Origin: Acanthamoeba lenticulata
Taxonomy: Eukaryota > Discosea > Longamoebia > Acanthamoebidae
DNA length: 64,000 nt
Assembly: GCA_002179805.1 (NCBI GenBank)
Contig: NAVB01000563.1
Coordinates: forward strand, 62,001 to 126,000
Direction: 5' to 3'
The notes under the pieces are model-generated. The model saw only the letters and a program-made list of their open reading frames with translations, was not told where the DNA came from and did not search any database. Numbering within the stretch: position 1 is the stretch's first letter; each line of letters begins with the position of its first letter. The position numbers and the translations under genes are program-made. Positions 10,671-22,146 of this stretch are shown here, piece by piece.

Positions 10671-13600
10671 ATGTCCGACAGGACCAAGCCAAAGACCTCT
10701 CCTGGCCGCCCTCTTTCGCCTGGTATGTGCCAAACTTCATCAAACGATTTTTGTTTTCTTTTCACAATCCAGTTCGGGATTTACCGACATCTGCTGCGGC
10801 CAGGCGGTATGGACGTGACAAAGTGGGGAGAAGAAGAGGTTGGGCGATGGCTCGACGGCATAGGATGTGGGACCTACCGCGGCACCTTTAGCAACCACCA
10901 GATTCTTGGGGAGGACCTGCTCGATCTCGACAACGAAGACCTTACCGAAATGGGTTCGCCACTCCTCCCCTCTTGTCGCCTCATTTTCTTCTCGCGCCCT
11001 CCTCTTCCACCACCTCCCTCTTCTTCTTCTTCTCCATCTGCTGAGGCCTCATGGTGATGATGTGCTGCAGGCATTACGTCGTCGGTCCAGCGCAAGTGGG
11101 TCCTGCAGCAGGTGAGCACGCTCCGGCGCAAGGCGCACGGCAAAAAGGCCATGGAGGAGCTCCTCTACAACGATATGGGCATGTACCGCTCGCCGCTCTC
11201 GCCACGCGAGGGCGAGACCAGCGAGGGCACCATCGCCGAGGATGACGAGGAGATCCGCGGCGAGAGCGACGATGACGAGGACGATGAATCGGACGATGAC
11301 GACGAGGATGACGATGACGAGGATGATGACTCGGACGACATCAGCGACGTCAGCGAACACCCGACCAAGCAAAAGGAGGTCGCCCCACAGGTCGTCCCGC
11401 CTGCCAAGCCCGTGGCCCCGACACCGCAGGAGAAGTCCAAGGGCAAGAAGGAGAAGAAGGACAAGGACGCTGGCAGCGGCAGCAAGCCGGACGCGCCCTT
11501 CCCCGGCATCCCGCTGTACAACGCCAAGAAGTCGCCCTTCAACGCCCGGCGCGACGTCGTGGCCGCCGCCGCTGAGGAGCCGTCATCGGCCGATGAGCAG
11601 GCCAAGAAGTCGGGTCACAAGCACCTCAAGGCCAAGAGCCTCCTCAAGTGGACCGGGTCGTCGAAGAAGAAGGAGAGCAGCGATGGCGAGGCGGTCAAGT
11701 CGGCCACGCTCGGGGCGTCGCCGGCCTCGGCCCCGTCCACGCCGCTGGTCGTGCGCACGGCGCACACGCCGGTCTCGCCGCGCGCCCGGGCCAAGACGTC
11801 GGTGCAGAGCGCTGGCGGCCAGCAGCGGCGGAGCTCGTCGGGCCCGCTGGACATCGACGTGGCCAAGTACCTGAGCGAGTTCGACGCCAAGCACCCGGAG
11901 ACCAAGACCAAGACCAAGAAGCAGAAGCAGAAGAACGGCTCGCGCGGGGCCACCAAGATCGCCCGCAAGCGCTCCGAGTCGGTCACGGAGACGGCCTCGT
12001 CGCCGACTGACTCCGAGGACTCGCAGTCGTCCCGCAAGCGCACATCCGAGTCGCGCACGTCTCACAACGAGTCCGAGGTCTCCATCAGCGAATTCGAGCC
12101 CTTCGAAGCGCCCAGCGACCTCGCCAAACGTGCGTGAACACTGTTTTACTATTATTATTATGATCATTTAAATTATTTAAATTGTATTAATTATTGTTGT
12201 TGCAGGTCCACAAGGCGTGCATCTGCCGCTCCCGACGTTCGAGCGGCACGAGCTGGAGATGGGCGACCTCATCGCCGTCACTGCCTCTGGCTCGGTCCAC
12301 TCGGCCAAGTGGCGCGGCACGCGCGTGGCCCTCAAGCAGATGCGCATGGTCGAGCTCAACCGGTGCGCCACCTCCCCCCCCCCTCTTCTTTCCTCACGTC
12401 GGTCCCGGCCCGGCCTTGCCCTGATGTGCATGTGTGTTGCGGCGGTCCTCGAATAGGTCGCGCGTGATGAGCGACTTCAGGAACGAGGTCGAGATCCTGG
12501 GCAAGCTGCGACATCCGACAATCGTGGCGATGATGGCCTACTGCTGCGACGCGCCCGACCTGCTCCTCATGATGGAGTTCATGGAGGTGCGCCCCGTGCC
12601 TTGCCCTCAACAATGAGGCCCACCAATGTTGAGCTCATCGCCACACGATATGGGGAAACAAAAAACGCGCAGGGCGGGAGCTTGCACGACCTGCTGCACG
12701 TCAAGGACACCAAGCTGACACGCCTGCAGAAGACCAACATCGCCCTGCGAATCGCGCAGGGCATGAACTTTATCCATCTCTCCAAAATCATCCACCGGGA
12801 CCTCGTTCGTCCCCCCCCTCCTCACGTCGATCGCGCCGCGCAGGAACTGACACCTGATCCTGACGTCGAACTCGACTGTTCGACCAACCGCAGAAGCCCC
12901 AAAACATTTTGCTCGATGAACACATGCGGCCCAAGATCTGCGATTTCGGGCTGTCCAAGACCCGCGAGCACACGCTCACCCACCAGGGCATCCACGGCAC
13001 CGCGCCCTACATGGTCCACCCTCCCTCCCCGCTCTCAGCCCTTCCTTTCTTTCGTGGGACTCATCGTTCTTTTTGTCGACACGAACTAAAACAGGCGCCG
13101 GAGCTGCTCGACAGTGACGAGGCCGGCCGATACGGCGGCAAGTCCGACGAGCGCGTGGATGTCTACTCGTTTGCCATCGTGTACGCCTCTCTCCTTTTCT
13201 TCTCTTCTCTTTTTCTCTCGTCGCAGCCTCTCACCGCACCGAATGTCCCCATGCGCACGCACAGGCTGTGGGAGCTGTTCACGCGGCTCAAGCCGTGGGA
13301 CGGGAAGGCCCTCCCGCAGCTGGTCTATCCGGTCCTCTCCGGCAAGCGACCCGGCCCGCTGCCCCAGAAGTGTCCCAACTCGATCAAGGCCCTCATTGAG
13401 CTCTGCTGGGACGGCGACTTCATGAAGCGGCCCTATTTCCACCAAATCGTAAGGCTGCTCTTTCCTTGGGCGGTTGTCCGACGGTCGTGAGAATGAGAGG
13501 CTGACGGTCTCGTGGTGATCCTGGACCAGGTGCCGGTGCTCGAGCAAGAGTACAAGCGGCAGAAGACCCTCAAGCGCAAGTCGGAGAAGAAAAAGAAGGA

Positions 13601-13805
13601 AAAGCTCGTGCGCAAGTCCAAGCAGCTGGCCAAGCGCGTGAAGGAGCTCGAGGAGCAGAACGCCAAGGTCGAGGAAATGATGCGGCGGCTCTCGGCCTCT
13701 GGGCCCACGGCGCCCCACATCCCCGACCTGCCACCGGGCAAAGCTCCGCGAACGAAGAAACAGGCGAGCGTGGACGAGAAGGGCCGCGCCAAGCCTCGCG
13801 CTTGA
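10671..13805 (+). CDS. SAM-domain TKL protein kinase
   Basis: Ten exons (10671-10722, 10804-10953, 11071-12129, 12206-12362, 12457-12586, 12673-12804, 12894-13013, 13095-13180, 13265-13448, 13530-13805) give 781 residues. A SAM domain (residues about 20-95) begins VTKWGEEEVGRWLDGIG and ends EMGITSSVQRKWVLQQV. A long acidic then Lys/Ser-rich linker follows. The kinase domain (about 420-690) has VALKQMRM with the catalytic Lys, HRDLKPQNILL, CDFGLSK and GTAPYMAPELL, all intact, so it should be active. Sequence style is tyrosine-kinase-like. A C-terminal Lys-rich coiled coil (KQLAKRVKELEEQN) ends the protein. Every splice junction inside the kinase restores a conserved motif. Its promoter abuts the inverted-repeat element. 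SAM domains usually mediate self-association or scaffold binding. Confidence 0.85.
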
Positions 13806-14173
13806 CCCAAGTGCTTTTGGCTGCGTAAGAACGACAGGTTTGTTTGTAATCAATAAACGATTTCGGTGACTTTGGAGGAGAACAAGCCTGCCTAGGAGGC
13901 AGCATTGGGGCCATCCCAGGATTCAGATGAGCACTTAGTGGACCTTGTTCCTGGGTACCACCGAGCTTTCGCCCAATTGAAGTTTTTTGGCACTGCCGCG
14001 GTCACACCTGGAACGTCACTGTTTGTGCTTGCGTGGTAATCGCAAAAAGAGACGATCATCTCTTGCGGCCAGATTGGCCATTGCAAGTAGTCGTTCCTTG
14101 CTGCTGTTGTATGAAGTACACGACAACGTCGCCCTGTCAACATTCACTTTGGTACCCCCGTCTTGAGCACATC
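13806..14173. other. intergenic, 3' flank of SAM-kinase and promoter of triple-SAM gene
   Basis: Apart from the polyadenylation signal at 13852-13857, nothing coding or structural is evident. The open frames here are short and inconsistent. Confidence 0.5.
13852..13857 (+). terminator. polyadenylation signal AATAAA
   Basis: Canonical hexamer 46 bases after the SAM-kinase stop codon. Confidence 0.6.
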
Positions 14174-15052
14174 ATGCTTGAACTTACCCCTGAAGGTTTT
14201 AACGCTGCCACCACCCTTCAGAGAGTTTTTGCTGTTTCCACGCACTCAACGTACTCTTAGTTGTGGAGCAGTGGGACACTGCGCAGGTGCTGGCCCTGCT
14301 GCGCCGGCATGGAACATTTGAACCCAGCTTGCTGGCCCAGCTTGAAGCAGCCCAGATGAACGGACGCCGCCTTGTTCGTCTCCACGAAGAAGAGCTGATA
14401 AACTTGGGCGTGGAGAAGCTGGGCGATCGCATTCGGCTTCTTCGACTCGTCCGACGCATCACCAATCCTTGTTCCTTCCTCGACAAGAGTACATCCTCCT
14501 CGTTCAACCCCCCTCTTCTCTCTTTCATCATCACGCTGATGGAAGCTTCTGTGTTCAGATCCGCACGCGTGGCAGCCAGAAGATGTGTCGGCTTGGTTGA
14601 AGCTCTGCGGCCTGGGCCAATACAGCCCCCTGTTCGAGTGGAGCCGGGTGACCGGACGCCGGCTGCTCGGGCTTGAAGAAGCCGACCTGCAGAAGCTGGG
14701 CATCAGCAAGTGGGGCCACCGTAAGAAGATCCTTCTGCGCGTCAGTGAGTCGCGACGCTCGTCTCGCCACCGCCTTCGCAAGAGGCCCATCGTGGCCAAG
14801 TGGCAAGTGCGGGACGTGTGCGACTGGCTCAAGGCTGTCAAGCTGCGGGACTACCGCCCGATCTTCATTCGGCACAACATCGACGGGCCCGAGCTCGTCG
14901 CGTTGACCGACGCTCGTCTCTTGGAGATGGGGATCCACTCGCTTGGACACCGCAAGCGCCTTCTCAAGGCGATTCGCATTGCCCTCCTCTCCCCCTCGTC
15001 CTTCTGGTGCCAACGAGCGGCGCCAGTCGTAGAAAACAAAATGTATAATTAA
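14174..15052 (+). CDS. protein of three tandem SAM domains
   Basis: Three exons (14174-14195, 14261-14488, 14559-15052) give 247 residues. SAM1 begins VEQWDTAQVLALLRRHG and ends GVEKLGDRIRLLRLV. SAM2 begins WQPEDVSAWLKLCGL and ends GISKWGHRKKILLRV. SAM3 begins KWQVRDVCDWLKAVKL and ends GIHSLGHRKRLLKAI. All three keep the L-x-x-x-GI--LG-R-k-L last-helix signature. The first exon is only 22 nt; its donor GTTTTA is weak, so the start is the least certain part. Nothing but SAM domains is present, so an oligomeric scaffold is the likely role. It is the third SAM-domain gene in 10 kb. Confidence 0.78.
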
Positions 15053-15063
15053 AAGGTGTTGTA

Positions 15064-15069
15064 AATAAA
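15064..15069 (+). terminator. polyadenylation signal AATAAA
   Basis: Overlapping AATAAA copies (15064-15078) directly after the triple-SAM stop. The convergent MetRS gene ends 80 bases further on. Confidence 0.55.
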
Positions 15070-15147
15070 TAAATAAAAAAGAATTCGATAAATTTGATGT
15101 AAAGACCACAACAAAAGGCGAAGAGGGAGAAGCTCTCTTGGAGTCTT

Positions 15148-17914
15148 CTAGATCGTGGACGCCTGGCCCTCGGCGGCCTGCTTGCCGGCGAAGCGGCGGG
15201 CAAACTCCTTGAGCTCGGCCTCCTTGATCTGGCGGAAGATGGGCACGGCGTCGCGGATGACGTGGCCGGCCGGGACGGTGAAGGTCCACTGGTCGGGGAT
15301 CGGGGAGTGGTCGAGCTGCATCTGCCGCAGCACCTTCTCCGAGAAGTGGGGCATGAAGGGCTCGAGCACGGCCGTGAGGAGCTTGGTGAGGTTGATGCCT
15401 ATGTAGAGGACCGTGTTGCAGCGCGCCGGGTCGGACTTGATAAGCTTCCAGGGTTCCTGCTTCTGGAGGTAGTTGTTGCCCAGCCTCGAAATGTGCATGG
15501 CCGTCTGCAGGGCAGCCTTCATCTTGGCCTGGTCGAGGTCCTTGATGTAGAGCGCCAGCTGCTCATCGACCTCGCGAATCAGCGTGTGGTCATCCTCCAC
15601 CAGCGGACCCACCGCCGGCACGGTCGACTCGAACCGGTCCTTGATGAACTTGAGGCAGCGGTTGACAAAGTTGCCCAGGTTGGCCAGCAGCTCGTTATTG
15701 TTCTTGGCTCCAAAGTCCTCCCAGCTAAAGTCGCTGTCCGACGCCTCCGGCCGGTTGGCCAGCAGGTAGTACCGCCACACCTCGGCCGGGATGCCCGTGT
15801 TCTTGGCCGAGTCGCCAAACACGCCCGTGCCCCTGTCATGAGAGTGACGTGGCCCCACATAACACGCGAGTCAGCCCAGACGTGCGGTGATAATGATATG
15901 AAAATGATGATGATGAAGGAGAGGAGGATGAAGCGGGTGATGGCCTCCGTACCGGCTCTTGGAGAACTGGGTGGACTCGTAGTTGAGGTACTCGGTGGTG
16001 CTGATGGAGTGGAGGAGAGTCCACTCCTGGCCCGTGGCCATCAGCGACGCCGGGAAGATGACGCAGTGGAAGGGCACGTTGTCCTTGCCCATGAACTGGT
16101 GCAGCTCCACATTCTTGGGATTCTTCCACCACTGTGGTCCCCGCCGACGGGGACGGGTTAATACGAGGAGGAGAGGACGATGACAAGGTGGGCACGAATA
16201 CCTTCTCCCACTCGTCGGTGTAGTTGGCGGTGATGGAGATATAACCGATGGGGGCGTCGAACCAGACATAGAAGACCTTGTCCTTGTACTTCTCGAGCGG
16301 CACGGGCGTGCCCCACTTGAGGTCGCGGGTGATGCAGCGCGGCTGGAGGCCCTCCTTGAGCCACTTGTCCTTGGTCGTCGCGATAGAGTTCTGGGACCAG
16401 TTGCCATTCGCAATCGACGCGTCGACCCACTCGCCGAGCTGGCCCTCCAGCCGCGGCAGGTCCAGGAACAGGTGCTCCGAGAACCGTGGCTGCGCAACAG
16501 GGCATGCATCATCATCACCATCGTCAGCATCATCATCGTTACACTCCAGCAAATGGGGGCGACACGGCGAGATTGTGTGTGCACGAACCTCGGGCCGGGT
16601 GCCGCAGGTCTTGCAGCGCGGGTTGATAAGCTCGATCGGGTCGTGCAGACCGCCGCAGTGGTCGCACTGATCGCCGCGAGCGTCTTCGTAGCCGCAGCCC
16701 TCCTTGGGGCACGTGCCCTCCACGAAGCGGTCAGCCAGGAACTTGGCGCACTTGTGGCAGTAGAGCTGCTCCAGGGCCTTGGTCACCAGGTAGTCGTTCT
16801 TCTGGATGTCGAGGAAGATCTGCTGCGCAATCCTGTTGACGTCGTTTCCATTATTGTCGACAGAGGCAGCGTGAGACGGGATAGAACTGGGCCAGGGAAC
16901 TGAGGCAAGGGAGGAGCATACGCGGTCTGCTGCTCGGTGGTGGTGCGGCCAAACTTGTCAAACTGGCAGCCGAACCACTCGTAGATCTCCTTGTGGACCT
17001 GGTAGTACTTGTTGCAGACCTCGATCGGGGTCATGCCCTCCTGCAGGGCCTTGGTCTCGGTCGCCGTGCCGTATTCGTCCGTGCCGCAAATGTAGACCAC
17101 GTTGTGCCCGCGCAGGCGGCAGTACCTTTTGAGGAGCGGAGCCCAAAGGGTGAGCCCAAAGCTGCCGCGGCAGCGCACAAGGAAGGAAGCGAAAGGGGGC
17201 GCACCTGGCGAAGACGTCGGCGCTGAGGACGCAGCCAATGATGTTGCCCAAGTGAGGGACGTTATTTACATAGGGCAGCGAGCTAGTGATGAGAATGTTG
17301 CGCTTGTCGTCTGCCGGTAGGATTGGGTCTGGGTAAGGGAACAAGGGAAGAGGTGAGCAGCAGTCTCACGGGACTCCATCTGAGGGGTCGAGCGCGCACT
17401 GGTGGTTTCCACTCCGACGCCAGGCAGGAGCTCTTCCGGCAGAGTGTAGGTCTCAACCTCGACTTCAAACTTTTCCTTCTTGACCACGGGCTCCTTCTTT
17501 TCCTTGGGCTTTGCCTTGGGCTTGGCACCCCTGCACAAGCGACAAACCGTGTAAGGCACTCGGCACAACAAAACGGTCAACTTCAGGGCTCAGGGATGCG
17601 ACATACAGTGTGTCCTCCGGATAGAGGGCCTTGAATTCTTTTTGCTGCAAGCGTGACAATTCATTGATGCCCAAGTAAATAAAGCGTTGAATCAGCGAAA
17701 GCAAAGTGGACAGCAGTGCTGCAGCAACTCGAAGGCGTACCAGAATAGCGATTTTCTCCTTGCCTTCCTTAAGGTGGTTCATAATCTCATCAATCTTGGC
17801 CTTATCGGCCTTGGCCTTCTTCAGCTCAACGAATTCCTTTTGAAGCGTGGCCTGTGACCCCTCGATGGCCTTCAACTCCTCCGCAAATTGCTCTTTCGAT
17901 TTGGGACTCTCCAT
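15148..17914 (-). CDS. MARS1: cytosolic methionyl-tRNA synthetase with N-terminal WHEP-like domain
   Basis: Nine exons (17741-17914, 17607-17644, 17400-17530, 17205-17328, 16922-17125, 16589-16832, 16202-16489, 15953-16131, 15148-15832) sum to 688 residues. The class I core matches eukaryotic cytosolic Met[16 protein letters not shown] with the HIGH-type [19 protein letters not shown], the zinc knuckles [18 protein letters not shown] and [34 protein letters not shown] and the KMSKS-type FSKSRG. It charges initiator and elongator tRNA-Met. The N-terminus (residues 1-75) is a Lys-rich helical hairpin with [17 protein letters not shown], resembling a WHEP tRNA-binding domain; in animal MetRS that domain is at the C-terminus. 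The donor of the intron before the core could alternatively be the GTGAGA at 17369, giving a 41-nt intron. It is divergent from the bL33 gene. Confidence 0.93.
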
Positions 17915-18159
17915 TTTCTCAGTGCCAGCAGTTGTGAGAGTGCAGATAATGTGATGCTGTTGCTTGAGAAGGATGGGCGATTGAACACTGCCGCGACAAC
18001 AAAGCGCTTTTTTTTGTGGTCATTTTTCAAGAATTAACTTGGAATGCAAACTACGATTTCGCTGTGCTTGAAATATTCAGAGTCTGCCTGGAATGCGTAC
18101 AGCGAAGCTCAAGCGTTCCAAAAATTCCACTGAACCAAATCGAACAAAATTGTGCGAAG
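17915..18159. promoter_or_regulatory. shared divergent promoter, MetRS / bL33
   Basis: The 245 bases between two divergent start codons of translation-related genes must contain both promoters and leaders. No TATA box is evident; a poly-T run at 18008-18015 is the only obvious feature. Confidence 0.45.
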
Positions 18160-18512
18160 ATGGCGAAGGGTGGCAAGAACAAGGTAATTTTGCTGCGACC
18201 GTGCGCTTCTCGGTCCGGCAGAAGATGCATGATAATGGAGGCAGTGATAATCTTACAAATGTAATTCATTTTTTGGTGATTTTCTAGAATATGGTGGTGA
18301 AGCTGGTCAGCATGGCGGGCACCGGCTTCTTTTACACCACCACGAAAAACCCAGCCTCCACGCGGAAGCTCTTCTTGCAGAAGTATGACCCGAAACTGGG
18401 CACTCACACACTCTTTCGAGTACATTCCCCTCCTTTCCCTTCACACCGGAGCAATTCTAATAATCATTCAAAAATGCAGGAGGAAAGGATCAGCAGGAGC
18501 AAGAGGAAGTAG
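18160..18512 (+). CDS. MRPL33: ribosomal protein bL33, mitochondrial type
   Basis: Three exons (18160-18183, 18288-18419, 18480-18512) encode a 62-residue basic protein. The middle exon carries KLVSMAGTGFFYTTTKNPA and LQKYDP, the bL33 signature, and the last exon adds the usual basic tail. bL33 belongs to the bacterial-type large subunit, so in a nuclear amoeba gene it should serve the mitochondrial ribosome. No clear presequence precedes the conserved part, as is common for this small protein. The first exon codes only eight residues. Confidence 0.9.
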
Positions 18513-18640
18513 GCTGTACCGCCTCTCTATTCATAAATCCGCTTTTCTTCATCAATCGCTTGCCTTTTTTTTCTTTTGCTGCACAGAGCAGCTTCCGCGA
18601 AACCCTCTTCAAGCCCAGCCCTATTCGAAGAAGGCGAGCC

Positions 18641-18646
18641 AATAAA
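18641..18646 (+). terminator. polyadenylation signal AATAAA
   Basis: Canonical hexamer 129 bases after the bL33 stop and 60 bases before the next start codon, showing how tightly genes are packed. Confidence 0.55.
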
Positions 18647-18705
18647 ACGAGTCAAGCGCCACGGCTCTTGTTCTCCACGCCCACCCTGACCAACCGTTTA
18701 CGACG

Positions 18706-20079
18706 ATGAACCCACAGACGCAAGACGAAGCCTTCACGCGGGCTGCCCAGGCCATAAAGAAGGGCACTTTCCTTTTGGTTGGCGCCGGGGCCGGCATGTC
18801 GGCCGACTCAGGCCTCCCTGGTGCGTCACGACGCTGGACCCCTCCCTCTCTTTCCCTCTTCTATGTGCAAGCGAGAGAGGAAGAGGAGACTCAACGCCTT
18901 GAACCGGTGCAGTGTATGGCGAGGTGTCGAATCTCGAGTTCTTTCAACGCACCAAGCTGGAGTACAGAGACGTGTGCGACCCGTCCCTCTTGGTCAAGAA
19001 CCCGGAGCGCTTCTTCGGGTGGACCGCCTTCAACATCGCCAAGTACCGGGCCGCCCGGCCGCACGCCGGCTACGCCCTCCTGCGCACCTGGCGGGATGAC
19101 CTCTACACCAGCAACTCCACCAGTGGCGACGATGCCGTGATGTCCCAGCTACATGCGCATCTGCAGGATCCCACCAGCATCCGCCCGCTTGAGGGACTTG
19201 GCGTCACAGCGCTGCCTGGTCGTGTGTTCGTGTTCACCACGAATGTCGACAGTTTCTTCCTCCGCGCGGGCTTCAGGCCGGAGGAGGTGTTCCACGCGCA
19301 CGGCACCTACGAGCGCGTGCAGTGCGCCGGCCTCAAGCGCGAGGGCAGGTACATGCGCCCACGCCGCCACACTGCACACTGCAACTTGCAAAGCTGATGC
19401 ATGTGAGGATGCAGCCAGAGTCCGGCGTTCAAACACTTTGATGGACCGTGCTGCCGGAAGACGTGGGCGGTGCCGCCAGACTATGAGATGGAATACGACG
19501 AGAGCACGATGTCGGCTCCTGCAGGCCCCCCGCGCTCGGCGCCCACCTCGGTGGACCCCACGCATTGGGGCAACCACCCCACTTGCCCCTACTGCGGCAA
19601 GCTCGCCCGCGCCAACATCTACGGCTTCGGAGGTACGTCGCCGCCAGCCGATTGGCGCCTTCAGACGCATCGACACTCACTCCCGAGCTGTGGTCCAGAC
19701 TATTGTTTTGTTGAGGACGAGCAGGAGTCAGCCCTGTTCATGAACTGGTGCCAGGCCGTGCAGAAGATGGTGAAGGACAACCCGGATGCGTCCGTTGTCC
19801 TGCTCGAGGTCGGTGTCGGGTTGCGCCTGCCCAAGGTATCGCGTCGGGATCAACACAAGATTCACGCACGATGTGAATGCCGACTAATCCACCTCTCTTG
19901 GCCAGGTTCGTGTCCACTTTGAGCGAATGGTCAAGGAGCTGCCCCAAGGCCGGGCCACCATCATCCGTATCAACCCAACGCCTGTCGACCATGACCCCAG
20001 CACGTCGTCTTCGGTCATTCACCTCTACGACGGCACCTTGACTGCGCTGGAAAAGCTCCATGCTCTGCTGCGCTCTTAG
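18706..20079 (+). CDS. SIR2-family NAD-dependent deacetylase-like protein
   Basis: Five exons (18706-18820, 18913-19348, 19415-19632, 19699-19835, 19906-20079) give 359 residues. The NAD-binding motif GAGAGMSADSGLP opens the Rossmann fold. TTNVDSFF and the catalytic-His region FHAHGTYERVQC follow, then a Cys pair in GPCCRK and CPYCGK that could bind zinc, and RINPTPVD near the end. This is the sirtuin layout in an early-branching, bacterial/protist-like variant (ADSGLP rather than GIPDFRS; TTNVD for TQNID). Sirtuins remove acyl groups from lysines using NAD; the substrate here is unknown. An insertion between the Cys pairs (about 35 residues, rich in Pro and Ser) is unusual. Confidence 0.78.
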
Positions 20080-20327
20080 CATCGCCTACCTGTAGCCTAT
20101 TTAAGGAAAAGTGTGGTCAAGACAGAAAGCGGCCACTCACACTCATGGCGTAGTCTCCCCCGAAGCTTCAGTATCTTTCTTTTGCTCCACCTCAAGCACG
20201 ATCTTGTCGTCAGGTTGCAGTGCAGCATTTGTGCCAAGAAAACTTGAAGAAAACCAAAAAACCAAAAGAAAAGGCTGTTTGCGGAGGCACGTTACCGCTC
20301 AAAGGACGCGCTCTGAAAAGACAAGAC

Positions 20328-21956
20328 ATGGAAGCACCTCCACCTCCCCCGCTGGCACCGGCGCCACCTGCGCCACCGCGACCAACAGCCGCACCAAGGA
20401 CAGAGAAGCGGCTTTTGCGGTGTGTCTCCCAACACCAGGACAAGCCGGAGACGCAAGGTCAAGAGTGCATGTGGGTCTTGTTTGTGGAGAAGGTTGGCAA
20501 CTGGCCCTCGAAAGCAGGGATCGAGGGTGTTTCCTTCCGTGTTGATAAAGTAGATCACGTGGGCACACTTGACCCCTCTAAAGCAAAAAAGTCTTGGCAG
20601 CTGAGCCGGTGCGTCACCCTCACAACCAGCAGCAGCTTTACGCAGCTAACCTGTGGCAATATGTTGGGAGGGGTTTGCAGCTCATGTTCGGGCCAATCTG
20701 GCACGTCGGTAACGGTCAGCATCACAGTCCATCTCAACGGTGGAGAGCCAGCTCTTAAACTGAACCACCCACTTGTCCACAACAAGTCGACTCAGACAGA
20801 CATTTGGCTTGAGGCTCCGCTGCCCGCAGCCTTGCCGCCTCCCAAGAAGCCCACGACAAAGATTGAACACTTGTTAGAGCGGCTTCCTGACCTGGCTAGT
20901 GCCGATCGGTTGACGGTACATCCCTGATGCGTTTGCCTTACACAAAACACAACTAACCATCGCGCACAGGCCATTCAACCCTACCTCAGGGAAAAGTGGC
21001 TACGGAAGAGCCTCAGCTGGTCGTGGAAGAGCGGTGTTTGCATCCGTGCCCACAAGGTCTCGCTGCTGCACGTTGCAGTGCTCCTCAAGGATGACACACT
21101 GGCCGAGCTGCTGCTTCGATGTGGAGCGGACCCCAACCAAAGCGGAGAGTCGCTGTCGAAAGCCTTGCTGCCGTTGGACCCTAGAATGTTTAAGAACCCG
21201 TGCATGGTCGACCTTTGCCGCAGCAAAGAGCTTCTCGTGGAGCGTGGTACTCCCCTTCACCTGGCGCTGATGATGGACCGCTTCGAGATTGCCACACGGC
21301 TGCTGCAAGCGGGCGCTGATCCCTGGGCCAAGGCGCGCAAGGCTCGCAAGGCCAAGAACGCACAGATGGAATCGGACTTGATTGAATATGCAGATGTGAC
21401 CGCGTTTCACCTGGCGTGCAACCGCTTGTTGCCGGCTGTTTCTCAACTCAGCTCGCCCGATGAGCGAGCATCGGCGCTCTTTACGGCCCTTGTGAACCGG
21501 CAACTACTCTCTGGAGGCAACATGAACAAGCTAGTAGGCAAGGTATCGAAGGCGTCGCGGTCACTCTTCAACTCCTCCATCGTCATAGAGCGGGCGACGC
21601 CATGGTGGTTGCTGCTCCATTCAGCGGGAGAGGCTCCGTTCCCGACGATTGCACAGGCCTTCCTTCAGCAGGCGATAGAGTTAGGCGCTGATCCGCTGGT
21701 TCCCTGCGCCAGATGCACGCTGGAGACTGAGGGAACCAGCGAGACGTGGGCCAACTTCGATTGCTTCCACCTCGCCGCACTTCACCCACACCGTCAGCTC
21801 ATCGAGGTTCTCTCCACCTTGGCTGGACTGCCGGAGAAGCCGGAAAAGGCGGTTGTGACCAGATCTGGGAAACTAGTCTCCTACAAGGGCGTCGTCGAGC
21901 TGGTGGAGCATCTGGGTGCGCCCGATGTCCGAGACTACTTCGGCAAGCCCCTGTGA
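20328..21956 (+). CDS. ankyrin-repeat protein with a beta-rich N-terminal domain
   Basis: Two exons (20328-20915, 20970-21956) give 524 residues. The ATG at 20328 follows an open frame with no earlier ATG. A Pro-rich start (PPPPPLAPAPPAPP) precedes about 130 residues of predicted beta strands with WVLFVEKVG, IEGVSFRVDKV, SVTVSITVHLNGG and LKLNHPLVH, whose order faintly recalls a YEATS fold. The second half has spaced ankyrin-like repeats: SLLHVAVLLKDDTLAELLLR, TPLHLALMMDRFEIATRLLQ, and a last one around DCFHLAALHPHRQLIEVL, with long loops between them. Ankyrin repeats bind proteins; no enzymatic motif is present. Confidence 0.7.
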
Positions 21957-22146
21957 TGCGCCACTCGGGTCGGACACAGGTGGTTGGTGCCGCGGCGAGA
22001 TCGATAACCTCCGCCATTCGCCTCGGCGCGTCTAATCGGCAACTGCTTTATCGCCGACGAATCCAAGCCTGCTGTCTATTAAAGCCAACCGATAATTCCT
22101 TTTGAAAAGTTTAATAATAATCGCGCAAAAAAAAGAAGTTACCAAC

